Source of the DNA: JBBQVS01 sp038211295 | GTDB taxonomy: Bacteria; Chloroflexota; Ktedonobacteria; Ktedonobacterales; Ktedonobacteraceae | Direction: 5' to 3' | Assembly (NCBI GenBank): GCA_038211295.1 | Contig: JBBQVS010000117.1 | Location: 1-8,336 of the forward strand | DNA: 8,336 nt | Part shown: piece by piece, positions 1 to 6,497 of the stretch | How positions within the stretch are numbered: position 1 is the first letter of the stretch | How the letters are laid out: each line of letters starts with the position of its first letter | The notes under the pieces: model-generated | Told to the model about the DNA's origin: nothing | Seen by the model: only the letters and a program-made list of their open reading frames with translations | Databases searched by the model: none | Program-made: the position numbers and the translations under genes

Positions 1-1
1 C

Positions 2-331
2 AGGGTGACTCACGGCAACCTTCAGAAACTCAAAGGTGATATCTATCAGATGCAAGGGAACCTGAACGCCGCCTACACTTGCTACGAACAAGAGCGCAAG
101 GCCGAGTCGTTCATCACGAAATTTCTTGGGCTTTTTGATAGTGCCTAGATTCTGCTCCAACTGGGACAACATGAGCAATGCAGTGTCTACGCGCTTGAGG
201 CCGCGGCACTGTGGTTTCAGCATCCTGACCGACTTGCTCAACACGCAGTCTTCGACATTGAACCATTTGCCATAGGCGGTGTTTATGTAGGCGATACTCC
301 AACGACAAGTATTGAACACGTCTGTCAACGC
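2..331 (+). pseudogene. 5' part of broken TPR-repeat gene, with in-frame amber stop
   Basis: This stretch is in the same reading frame as the long open frame that follows and reads as protein throughout, except for one TAG at 146-148. Codons 1-48 contain a TPR-like helix pair (GDIYQMQGNLNAAYTCYEQE) and run off the left edge. Codons after the stop (ILLQLGQHEQCSVYALEAAALWF and on) look like equally good coding sequence and join the downstream frame with no further stop. There is no ATG between the stop and 332, and no ribosome binding site. I therefore read it as one ancestral gene with a nonsense mutation, not as two genes. The true start lies outside the window. A sequencing error or amber readthrough cannot be excluded, but the insertion sequence at the other end of the gene favours decay. 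Confidence 0.65.
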
Positions 332-1870
332 TTGATCCAAGATGAGCGTTTTCTCGATGCACCATCGAGGGGTCAACTCAGTTTCCTCCTCTATAAGATG
401 TATCAGGAGGATTTCGACGAAGACTCTCCTTCCGGTGCCCAACGGAAGGCATCTCAGTCTGAGCTCCTGATTCAACTCACACAATGGTATTCACATCCCC
501 TCATCAGTGGTGAACTCATTGAGCACTTTCTCGACCGAGGAGATCTGCCTGCGGCTGTCGAACACCATTTGCTCTACCATATGTATCTCTTTACCTCTCA
601 ACCCGATGCATTTGACGAAGACGATGCGGGGTTCTCGCAGCATACGGACGAGATCACGACTCAAGAAGAGCGCCATGCTCTCCATGTAACAGCACTACGA
701 GTATTACAAACGTACCAAGACTCATCTAGCATCCAAAGTGTGTTCCTTCCCTTCTTCGATGATTTTTGGAACATCCTTCTGAGAAATGGAAATATGCACC
801 AAGAAATGGTAGATGTCACACAGATACTCATGAATACCTCAAACGAGGTAAACCATCTCTGGTTTTCCCATGCATGGGCACTAAGTTGTCTTGAGAGAAA
901 CGACGAAGCTGAAAAGAGTTACCGACACTACTTAGAGTCGTATCCCGATAATGCAGGTTCCCTTCACAACCTTTCCATACTCGTAGGAAAAAAAGGACAA
1001 TTTGAGGAAGCACTCGCTCTTTCAAATAAAGCACGTGCCCTGGCTCCTGATGATGAAGGGATTGTGAAGAGAAACGATTACCTCACTAGTGAACAGAAAC
1101 CAAGAGCACAGGTAAGGATAGTGACGAGAGAGGGAGCACACCAATGGTCCTTGTTGACGAACAGTCAGAAATGGTTACTCTGTTTGATGGAACTCTATCC
1201 TTCAGCACATTGGTCTGAATTACTCCCCTACTTGAAAAAAGACGAACAGCTTGTGCGACAAGTGCAGGAAAACTGGGACCTTCTTCTTAACCAGGGCATA
1301 TGTCAACTAGAAAAAGGATTGCCCGTCTACGCCACTGCGCCTATACGTCCGTTTGTACGGCAAGAAGGCTTTTGGTCTGTCCTCGCTTCTGACATTGCAC
1401 GGGTACAAGCGCGAAAAAAGAAAAACCTTTGGTTACCCGAAGCTGCGGACCTTGGAGATGAACAGCTTGCACACGCGTCACCCGACCAGCGCGAATTGAT
1501 ACACCAAGCATTGTTGCGACAGATCGAGCACGTCTCACAAGTAGGATTAGCACATGTGTATCTCCACTTCTACCGTCGTCTCTGGAAAGGATTACTGCTA
1601 CAATGGAAGGACTATGCTGCCCTCGTTGATTTCTGTTCGGTTCTGCTGGATCGACTCAGCATTATGACCAGAGAAGAGTTATGGGAATGTGCCTACTATG
1701 CGACCGATCTTTCTGATCCACAGTATCGGACACTCGCCGAAAAATGGTATAAACGCCATTTGGAACATGGTGAAAGCAGGGTAACATATCACAACCTCTC
1801 GGTTCTTTCTTTTCGAGCGAAGCAGTATCAAGGTGCTCTGCAGTTGATTGAGCATGCGGTGCCCACGTGA
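332..1870 (+). CDS. TPR-repeat protein, main open part of a gene interrupted at both ends
   Basis: This is the longest uninterrupted part of a TPR gene, 512 codons from a TTG. That TTG is only the first permitted start after the upstream amber codon; it has no visible ribosome binding site, so a functional start here is doubtful. TPR motifs are recognisable at residues about 174-207 and 208-241 (alternating small and aromatic residues, SYPDN and LAPDD turns). A partial one lies at 485-510 (YHNLSVLSFRAKQYQGALQL). The middle part (about 255-480) is Trp/Leu-rich and helical and I do not recognise it. No signal peptide or membrane segment is visible. TPR proteins are protein-interaction scaffolds, and no specific partner is indicated. 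The last two codons and the TGA lie inside the inverted repeat of the insertion sequence, so Pro-Thr-stop is an artefact of insertion. The natural C terminus is at 4186-4242. Probably a pseudogene, although a truncated product could be made. Confidence 0.7.
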   Translation: MIQDERFLDAPSRGQLSFLLYKMYQEDFDEDSPSGAQRKASQSELLIQLTQWYSHPLISGELIEHFLDRGDLPAAVEHHLLYHMYLFTSQPDAFDEDDAGFSQHTDEITTQEERHALHVTALRVLQTYQDSSSIQSVFLPFFDDFWNILLRNGNMHQEMVDVTQILMNTSNEVNHLWFSHAWALSCLERNDEAEKSYRHYLESYPDNAGSLHNLSILVGKKGQFEEALALSNKARALAPDDEGIVKRNDYLTSEQKPRAQVRIVTREGAHQWSLLTNSQKWLLCLMELYPSAHWSELLPYLKKDEQLVRQVQENWDLLLNQGICQLEKGLPVYATAPIRPFVRQEGFWSVLASDIARVQARKKKNLWLPEAADLGDEQLAHASPDQRELIHQALLRQIEHVSQVGLAHVYLHFYRRLWKGLLLQWKDYAALVDFCSVLLDRLSIMTREELWECAYYATDLSDPQYRTLAEKWYKRHLEHGESRVTYHNLSVLSFRAKQYQGALQLIEHAVPT

Positions 1871-1903
1871 TGCGCAACGAGATACTAGCAAGCGAGCAGA
1901 AAA
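1862..1903 (+). repeat. Left terminal inverted repeat of the insertion sequence
   Basis: It matches the reverse complement of 4143-4184 at 37 of 42 ungapped positions. The core GATGCGCAACGAGAT is identical in both ends, followed after two mismatches by the identical TAGCAAGCGAGC. Similarity continues weakly for a few bases if one gap is allowed. The outermost CCCACG is shared, but the exact element boundary could lie a few bases inward. The TGA that ends the upstream TPR frame (1868-1870) is part of this repeat. Confidence 0.88.
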
Positions 1904-2087
1904 GAGAGGCATGTTCCTTTGACCTGACGTGGGGCGAGGAGAGGAGAGGGAGAAAACGAAACAAATCACCAATCATGTCTGGCAAAAAGCGTGACCCATC
2001 GGAAACGCGGGTGCGAAAATGAGCAGACGGACCCTCTCGACGGGAGAATCCAGGTCGAGGACGAGCTTTGTCGAACGCGCGGTCAGT

Positions 2088-2739
2088 TCAAGCGACCCGC
2101 AAACCCAGGGCCTGGGCAAACGCCGTTGAGAGCCCATAGACAATAATCCCCACAGGCGCAGCGCTGGGTGGTCGGGCATTGCGCGCGAGTCGTTGTGGCC
2201 ACGTCATGCGCCAATGTGCTCGCTCGGCGCGCGAGAAAACAGAAGGCGTGGAGGGAGGTGGTGAAATGAGGGGAGCTTGCACAGTGACCAAGTGGCTGCG
2301 CTGCCAACGGATCCAGGCTCGGCGAGGCTGAGTGCGTGACCAATCCCCCCACAGGATGGGATGAGGGGAAGGAGCAGCAAGACCCGAAGACGTCTGCTCT
2401 TCTGCCGCAGGCTGAGACAGGGGATGCAGGACAGCGCTGACACGACGCGGTTTTTTGGTGGAGGTGCCATGTTCTTGACATTGGATGCGCAAGGAACAGG
2501 AGCGACAGTCAGCGATACGGGCAGCATAGAGCACACGCACGGTTCCATCGTGTTCGCGGCGTCGCTCCTGCGGATAGAGCGTGGCGCCTTGCCGACAACG
2601 CAGCGTGCCGTCAGGCTGAGGGAAAAAGTTGTGTCCTCCCAGGCTTCCTACTCGCGCGGCACGCGCCCACTGCGGAGGACCGAAGAGTGGTCCTGTCGGC
2701 GGTGGGGTCGGAGATGGCAGAGCTTCAGTTCGAGGGGGG
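2088..2739 (-). pseudogene. Transposase C-terminal cysteine-rich segment (frame 3)
   Basis: Downstream of the T5C7 run the protein continues in a third frame to the TGA at 2088-2090, about 215 residues. It contains a region of the form FPQPDGTLRCRQGATLYPQE, then VLYAARIADCRSCSLRIQC, then a basic patch (STKKPRR). The C-x2-C-x5-C spacing resembles the small cysteine-rich, possibly zinc-binding, domain found after the catalytic core of many DDE transposases. That similarity, and the lack of stops over the whole stretch, are why I take it as part of the same protein. No start codon with a ribosome binding site is seen at its head. The extreme end (HWRMTWPQRLARNARPPSAAP) is basic and also reads as transposase. 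Confidence 0.65.
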
Positions 2740-3624
2740 GAAAAACTCGGTGAGACGCATCGAGGTCGGCTGCCACTGCTGGCTGAGTGCTTGGCGCAGA
2801 TTCCAGATCCATTGCGAAAGGATTTGCCAGGTTTCCTGACCAGAGGTCGTGTAGGAACTCCACCGATCACTGTCCTGCTCACGGTCCTCGTCAGCCAGCA
2901 CGGTCTCGAAGCTGCCACGATGCAAGTAGAGCTTCACCACATCGGCGGCGGTGAAGCCGAGTGCGGGCAAGGCGGTGAAAAAGAGCTCATAGACCATGTT
3001 ATCACGGGTCACGCCAATCGGACTGGCAGGGGTCCCGGCTGGATGCGTGGCGATGATCACGCGGGAACGATGTCCTTCCGCGGTCACAGGCAGGTCTCCA
3101 CACTCAAACAAGTCCCGGTAGATCCCACTTTCCGGATGCACGAACTGCTCATCGGCAGGCAAGGCGAGGCGCTCTTTGACCTGTGCCAGCTCAAGAAGCC
3201 CGTAGTCTTTGCCACGCATCAGCCAGGGGATCCCTGCCTCCAGCAGGTCCGCGACGATGGCTCCATTGCCGTACTGGCCATCGAGTCGGATGAGGGCCTG
3301 ACCTCGAGGCCGACCCAGCTTGGCCTGATACGCCGCGATCACTTCCAGCCCTCGGAGCAACTCCCCTCGGTAGTCGCCATTGCCCGCTCCGCCAAATGTT
3401 GCCAGCCACTGATGGGTATGGGACTGTATGAGCGTCGTGCGGGTGCGGACCACCTCGCCACGCTTGCGCCCCGTATAGCCCGGCGCACAGACCGCTTGCA
3501 AACGTCGCTGTGGAGGAGGCAGATCAGGACTCTGGGGCAGAGCGCGCTGTCGTGCAGCCTGTCTGGTACCGTCCAGATCGAAGACCACCCATGCTTGTCC
3601 TTGCCGATCCCACAGACCTCCCAC
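2725..3624 (-). pseudogene. IS4-like transposase, catalytic DDE core segment (frame 2)
   Basis: This is the RNase H-like catalytic part. Counting from the GTG at 3624, the first catalytic Asp is in FDLDGT (residue 16 or 18), the second is Asp115 in RLDGQYGNG, and the Glu is Glu240 in YLHRGSFETVLADED. The last matches the Y-x2-R-x3-E signature of IS4-like enzymes, with Asp where the usual Lys would be. Known members of this fold cut and join DNA ends with two metal ions held by these acids. GTG 3624 is not a believable start, since it has no ribosome binding site and the protein clearly begins in the preceding frame. The segment ends at a TGA four codons after a T5C7 run at 2734-2745. Beyond that run another frame continues the protein. 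All three catalytic acids are present, so the enzyme would be active if both frameshifts were bridged. Confidence 0.82.
2734..2745 (-). other. T5C7 homopolymer run at second transposase frameshift
   Basis: On the coding strand the codons GAG TTT TTC CCC CCC TCG AAC TGA end the catalytic frame. Removing one base from the run (or adding two) joins it to the C-terminal frame (CCT CGA ACT GAA). Such runs are hotspots for replication slippage, RNA polymerase slippage and sequencing error, so the shift may be a C6-to-C7 expansion, programmed, or an artefact. Confidence 0.6.
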
Positions 3625-4043
3625 GCCCTCGGCAGGTCCCGGGTGGGCCAGCGCGTCCGGGCCGCGAACACGTTGCGCAGCGCTTCCACACTTGTTTGAT
3701 CCAGGGCCGCAAGAAAGCGACTGAGCGTCGAGCGATGGGGCAACTTCTGGCGTCCGAACAAGGCCATGAACGCCGTCGCAAAAGGCTCCAGACGCTCGTA
3801 ATACGCCGCAAGTGTCGGTTCACCGCTGACGGCATAGCCCATCAGCACGACCACGAAGTCAATCACTTCAAAGATGCCGAAGCGTTTGCGGGCAAAGCGA
3901 ACCTCGTCGGAGATTTTGGCAAGGATACCCTGACCTGTCAGGGTGTGAGCAACCAGGGCCACTTCGCCAAACCAGGCAGGCACCCAGGGGATTGGCAAGG
4001 CTTCGGTCTGAATGCTTACAGAGAACGGCTCATCCGTGTTCAT
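3625..4043 (-). pseudogene. IS4-like transposase, N-terminal segment (frame 1)
   Basis: First part of the transposase, beginning MNTDEPFSV. I choose the ATG at 4041-4043 because AGGAG lies five bases upstream of it. The ATG at 4056-4058, five codons earlier, has no comparable site. The segment contains a helical N-terminal DNA-binding-type region (PHRSTLSRFLAALD), as seen at the front of IS4-like transposases. The frame stays open to 3339, but after about 3640 its sequence becomes Arg/Ser-rich and loses protein character. The overlapping frame then starts to read WDRQGQAWVVFDLDGT. This places a frameshift near 3610-3640, equivalent to loss of one base (or gain of two). I see no classical slippery heptamer there, so mutation is more likely than programmed frameshifting. 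Confidence 0.75.
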
Positions 4044-4055
4044 AGGATCTCCTAT
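4041..4055 (-). promoter_or_regulatory. Small hairpin over transposase ribosome binding site and start
   Basis: On the minus strand ATAGGAGATCCTATG forms a stem of ATAGG with CCTAT around a four-base loop. The AGGAG ribosome binding site and the first bases of the start codon would both be paired. It could reduce translation initiation, as insertion sequences often limit transposase synthesis. The stem is short (5 bp), so the effect may be modest. Confidence 0.4.
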
Positions 4056-4142
4056 CATTTTGCTTCTCTGCTCGGTTAGTAACTACCAACCCTCTCAGTA
4101 TGGCACAAAATGACCGGCTCTCCATCGAAAATGAGTCTCTAT

Positions 4143-4184
4143 TTCTCCGCTCGCTTGCTATAATCTCGTTGCGCATCCCGTGGG
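4143..4184 (-). repeat. Right terminal inverted repeat of the insertion sequence
   Basis: Reverse complement of the left end with five mismatches over 42 positions. It lies upstream of the transposase start and so may carry transposase-binding sites and part of its promoter, as is usual for insertion sequences. Immediately outside it the TPR reading frame resumes. Confidence 0.88.
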
Positions 4185-4185
4185 A

Positions 4186-4242
4186 TTGGAGCATCCCCTT
4201 GACGCTAATGAGAGAATATATATAGCAACACTATCCGATTGA
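4186..4242 (+). pseudogene. 3' remnant of the split TPR gene
   Basis: Immediately beyond the insertion sequence, one frame reads LEHPLDANERIYIATLSD and then TGA. The residues PLDAN fit the canonical turn that ends a TPR unit (xLDPxN). Joined to ALQLIEHAV before the insertion they would give ALQLIEHAV-PLDANERIY, with spacing exactly as in a standard TPR. This is strong internal evidence that the element inserted into the last TPR of this gene. A few bases at the junction cannot be assigned. Confidence 0.7.
4199..4226 (+). promoter_or_regulatory. Candidate sigma-70 promoter for tgt
   Basis: TTGACG at 4199-4204 and TATAGC at 4221-4226 are separated by 16 bases, in a local AT-rich stretch (AATATATATAG). 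Transcription would start near 4233, about 65 bases before tgt. It lies inside the coding remnant of the TPR gene, just outside the insertion sequence. It may have existed before the insertion as an internal promoter. Confidence 0.45.
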
Positions 4243-4296
4243 GCGACGTAGTTCAACGCGAAATGTTGCAAACACTACAAAAACATAAGAAGATAC

Positions 4297-5478
4297 ATGT
4301 CATCATTTTCATTTACAATTGACGCGGAATGTCCCGATACATGGGCGCGTGCAGGCACGATTCAGACGCCACATGGCACGATTCAGACACCCATCTTTAT
4401 GCCCGTTGGCACACAGGCTACCGTGAAGAGTGTCGCGCCAGAAGAGCTGCATACAGCAGGCGCACAAATTATTCTGTCTAATACCTATCACTTGATGCTA
4501 CGCCCAGGGTCCGAACTGGTCGCTGACTTCGGTGGTCTCCACTCGTTCATGCATTGGGATGGCCCCGTTCTAACTGATAGTGGTGGCTTCCAGGTGTGGA
4601 GTCTGGGCCATTTACGCAAGTTAAGTGAAGATGGTGTTACGTTTAAATCACATCTTGATGGTTCAGCGCACACACTTACGCCCGAACGTGTAATGCAGAT
4701 AGAGGCAGAGTTGGGCGCGGACATCATTCTCCCGCTCGACATATGCGCCCCCTATCTATGTGCTCCCTTAGAGGCACGGGCCGCGATGGAACGTACTCAT
4801 CGCTGGGAGGAACGTGCGCTGCTTGCGAAAGAACACTATAATCCAACCCAGACTCTGTTCGGGATTGTACAGGGAGCTTTTGAACCTGAGTTACGGAGAC
4901 AGAGCGCGGAAATCATTGGCAACATGCCCTTTCCTGGTCTCTCTATCGGTGGCCTTTCCGTTGGAGAACCGAAAGCGATGATGTGGGAGATGCTCAATAT
5001 TGTCACACCTGCACTGCCTCGCAACAAGCCACGTCACCTGCTTGGTGTTGGTTCGCCAGAAGACCTTGTGATGGGTGTCGGGCTAGGTATGGACATGTTT
5101 GATTGTGTTCTGCCAACACGAGTCGCGCGTCATGGCGGACTTTTCACGCGTCAAGGTCGTGTCAGCATCAAGGGAGCGCGTTTCCGGGCCGAGCACAATC
5201 CCGTTGAAGTCGGTTGCGATTGTTACACATGTCGTAACTATAGCGCGGCCTATGTCCATCATCTGGCCCGTACAGAAGAGCAGCTCTATTATCGTCTCGG
5301 CAGCATTCACAACATCCGTTTCATGTTGCGTCTCGCGAGTGAATTACGTGCAGCTATTCTCGCTGGAACCTATGGTGCATTCCGCGATGAATTTTTAGCA
5401 ACATACATGCCTGCCTCCGAACAGGTACGTGAGGCCCAACGCGAAAAATGGAAGATAGCACACGCCAAACAGGGATGA
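4297..5478 (+). CDS. tgt: tRNA-guanine(34) transglycosylase (queuine tRNA-ribosyltransferase)
   Basis: Exchanges guanine 34 of GUN-anticodon tRNAs (Asp, Asn, His, Tyr) for preQ1, the base-insertion step of queuosine synthesis; cytosolic. At 393 residues it is close to the usual bacterial size. The general base Asp94 is in TDSGGFQ, and the base-recognition residues are Asp148 and Cys150 in LPLDIC, Gln192, Gly219 and Val222. The nucleophile Asp269 is in DMFDCVLPTR, and the zinc ligands are Cys307, Cys309, Cys312 and His338. Spacings from the nucleophile to the zinc ligands and to Gln192 equal those I recall for the Zymomonas enzyme. The Cys at 150 fits a bacterial preQ1 enzyme and not a eukaryotic queuine enzyme. 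Unusual: LPLDIC replaces the common FDEC. The start is the ATG whose N terminus fits the family; its ribosome binding site (AGAAG) is weak. It is likely transcribed from 4199-4226. Confidence 0.97.
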   Translation: MSSFSFTIDAECPDTWARAGTIQTPHGTIQTPIFMPVGTQATVKSVAPEELHTAGAQIILSNTYHLMLRPGSELVADFGGLHSFMHWDGPVLTDSGGFQVWSLGHLRKLSEDGVTFKSHLDGSAHTLTPERVMQIEAELGADIILPLDICAPYLCAPLEARAAMERTHRWEERALLAKEHYNPTQTLFGIVQGAFEPELRRQSAEIIGNMPFPGLSIGGLSVGEPKAMMWEMLNIVTPALPRNKPRHLLGVGSPEDLVMGVGLGMDMFDCVLPTRVARHGGLFTRQGRVSIKGARFRAEHNPVEVGCDCYTCRNYSAAYVHHLARTEEQLYYRLGSIHNIRFMLRLASELRAAILAGTYGAFRDEFLATYMPASEQVREAQREKWKIAHAKQG

Positions 5479-5480
5479 TA

Positions 5481-5557
5481 TGTACGGGTCTGCTTCAGCA
5501 CACCCCCTCATTCGGCTGGTGACGTGGGACGAGGGTGTGCTGAAGCAGACCCGTACA
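5481..5557 (+). repeat. Perfect 25-bp inverted repeat between tgt and lipM
   Basis: Arms 5481-5505 and 5533-5557 are exact reverse complements (TGTACGGGTCTGCTTCAGCA at the outer end), with a 27-base spacer. It begins two bases after the tgt stop. It is not followed by a run of T on either strand, so it is not a standard intrinsic terminator. The lipM ribosome binding site (GGAGAGG, 5558-5564) starts at the base after the right arm. Possible roles are RNA processing or stabilisation of the tgt message, attenuation, or a mobile palindromic repeat family. The sequence alone does not decide. Confidence 0.85.
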
Positions 5558-5570
5558 GGAGAGGTTTTCA

Positions 5571-6389
5571 ATGTCCACAACCTATCGTTTTATCAACACA
5601 GAACCGTTAGGAGCCGCATTCAACATGGCGGTTGATGAGGCTATCCTGACACATTATCTGCTAGGATTGGTTCCACCCACATTACGCACATTTCTCTGGA
5701 CACAGACATCTATCACGCTTGGTCGCTTCCAAAACGTCGAGCGCGAAATAGAGCAGGAACGTTGTCAACAAGGGGGTGTTGCGCTTGTACGGCGTCCTAC
5801 GGGCGGTCGTGCAGTGTATCACCGTGACGAGTTCACCTACAGCCTTGTGATTGGTAAACGCGAGCACGTTCCTTCTGGCGTCGTTGCAGCCTACGCCTAT
5901 CTCGCACAAGGATTACAGGCGGCCCTACAACAGCTTGGTATTGCCTCTGAACTAAGCGATGAACATGTCAGCAAAAATCCATCGGCGGCTTGCTTTGCCT
6001 CATCGACACAAGCAGACCTGACCGCGCGTGGCTTCAAAATTATCGGTAGTGCGCAAGTCTGGAAGGATGACGCTCTGCTCCAACAGGGATCGCTACCACT
6101 CGATGATCGCTCGAGCGAGTTCTTTTCATTCCTGCGCTTCCCAACCGAAGCCGCACGAGCCGCGGCACTGGCCCTTTATCAAACAAAAACAACACCACTG
6201 CATACATTTGGCGCGACTATCACAAGAGAGCAAGTTGGCGAAGCATTTGTTACAGGATTTGGAAAGGCATTGCATACACGCTTCGTACAGGAAGAGCTAA
6301 GCAAATCAGAATGGGACATGGCACAACAACTGGTTGAAGAGAAGTATAATACTCTTGTGTGGATGAAAGAACGCGTTACTCTTGTATAG
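5571..6389 (+). CDS. lipM: Octanoyltransferase LipM (lipoate biosynthesis)
   Basis: Member of the biotin/lipoate protein ligase fold (BPL_LplA_LipB). I read it as LipM, which moves octanoyl from acyl carrier protein to the lipoyl domain of GcvH or other lipoyl-dependent complexes, through a thioester on a conserved Cys. Supporting motifs are NMAVDEAIL (18-26), SITLGRFQ (47-54), RRPTGGRAVYH (74-84), CFASSTQADL with the candidate catalytic Cys141, and KIIGSAQ with Lys156, followed by LLQQGSLPL. The Cys in ACF and the 272-residue length match Bacillus LipM (about 278) better than the ATP-dependent ligase LplA, which lacks that Cys and is longer. A LipL amidotransferase is a less likely reading. 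The ATG follows GGAGAGG by six bases, so the start is secure. It lies 92 bases after tgt in the same direction and may share its transcript, subject to the hairpin between them. Confidence 0.88.
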   Translation: MSTTYRFINTEPLGAAFNMAVDEAILTHYLLGLVPPTLRTFLWTQTSITLGRFQNVEREIEQERCQQGGVALVRRPTGGRAVYHRDEFTYSLVIGKREHVPSGVVAAYAYLAQGLQAALQQLGIASELSDEHVSKNPSAACFASSTQADLTARGFKIIGSAQVWKDDALLQQGSLPLDDRSSEFFSFLRFPTEAARAAALALYQTKTTPLHTFGATITREQVGEAFVTGFGKALHTRFVQEELSKSEWDMAQQLVEEKYNTLVWMKERVTLV

Positions 6390-6391
6390 CA

Positions 6392-6420
6392 TTGCTCAAA
6401 CAGGTTGAATGATGTACAAT
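6392..6420 (+). promoter_or_regulatory. Candidate promoter for the GlcG-like/membrane protein operon
   Basis: TTGCTC at 6392-6397 and TACAAT at 6415-6420 are separated by exactly 17 bases, starting just after the lipM stop. The start site would be near 6427, giving a leader of about 70 bases. This indicates that the next two genes form their own unit. I see no clear terminator between lipM and this promoter. Confidence 0.5.
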
Positions 6421-6497
6421 AGGCGCAACGTAGAGGTTCGCTAAACACAAGAAGGTCGCCACGGAAATACCGTCACGTTAGAAGGAGTAAATCGGGC

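Larger units (their letters stand above)
1862..4184 (-). mobile_element. Insertion sequence, IS4-like DDE transposase, about 2.32 kb, inserted in the TPR gene
   Basis: The element is bounded by imperfect terminal inverted repeats (1862-1903 and 4143-4184) and holds one minus-strand transposase gene in three frames. It is visibly richer in G and C than the flanking genes, which fits horizontal origin. It interrupts a TPR reading frame whose end resumes at 4186. Flanking bases 1847-1855 (ATTGAGCAT) and 4185-4194 (ATTGGAGCAT) are nearly the same and may be the remains of a target duplication. Bases 1904-2087 inside the left end contain no convincing gene. Bases 4059-4142 hold the transposase leader. 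The two frameshifts, mismatched ends and decayed flanks suggest an old, probably inactive copy, unless frameshifting is programmed. Family placement rests on motif reading only. Confidence 0.85.

Noticed and set aside
1662..1985. Minus-strand open frames crossing the left end of the insertion sequence
   Set aside because: They span the junction between the TPR gene and the element and read as antisense Ser/Arg/Leu-rich sequence, so they cannot be ancestral genes.
1973..2179. Minus-strand open frame of 68 codons at the left end of the element
   Set aside because: Overlaps the transposase C-terminal segment in another frame; no ribosome binding site or motif.
2629..3699. Plus-strand open frame of 356 codons across the insertion sequence
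   Set aside because: It lies opposite the transposase, has Arg/Gly/Pro-rich composition typical of antisense frames in GC-rich DNA, and shows no motif or ribosome binding site. The minus strand carries the clear DDE residues.
3510..4079. Plus-strand open frame of 189 codons
   Set aside because: Antisense to the N-terminal part of the transposase; no recognisable protein features.
4074..4091. Imperfect palindrome GGTTAGTAACTACCAACC upstream of the transposase
   Set aside because: Seven of eight arm positions pair, but it is short and nothing else supports an operator here.
4354..4391. Near-tandem 17-base repeat at 21-base spacing in the start of tgt
   Set aside because: It encodes GTIQTPHGTIQTP, a normal family motif in which the two short strands resemble each other; not a recent duplication of note.
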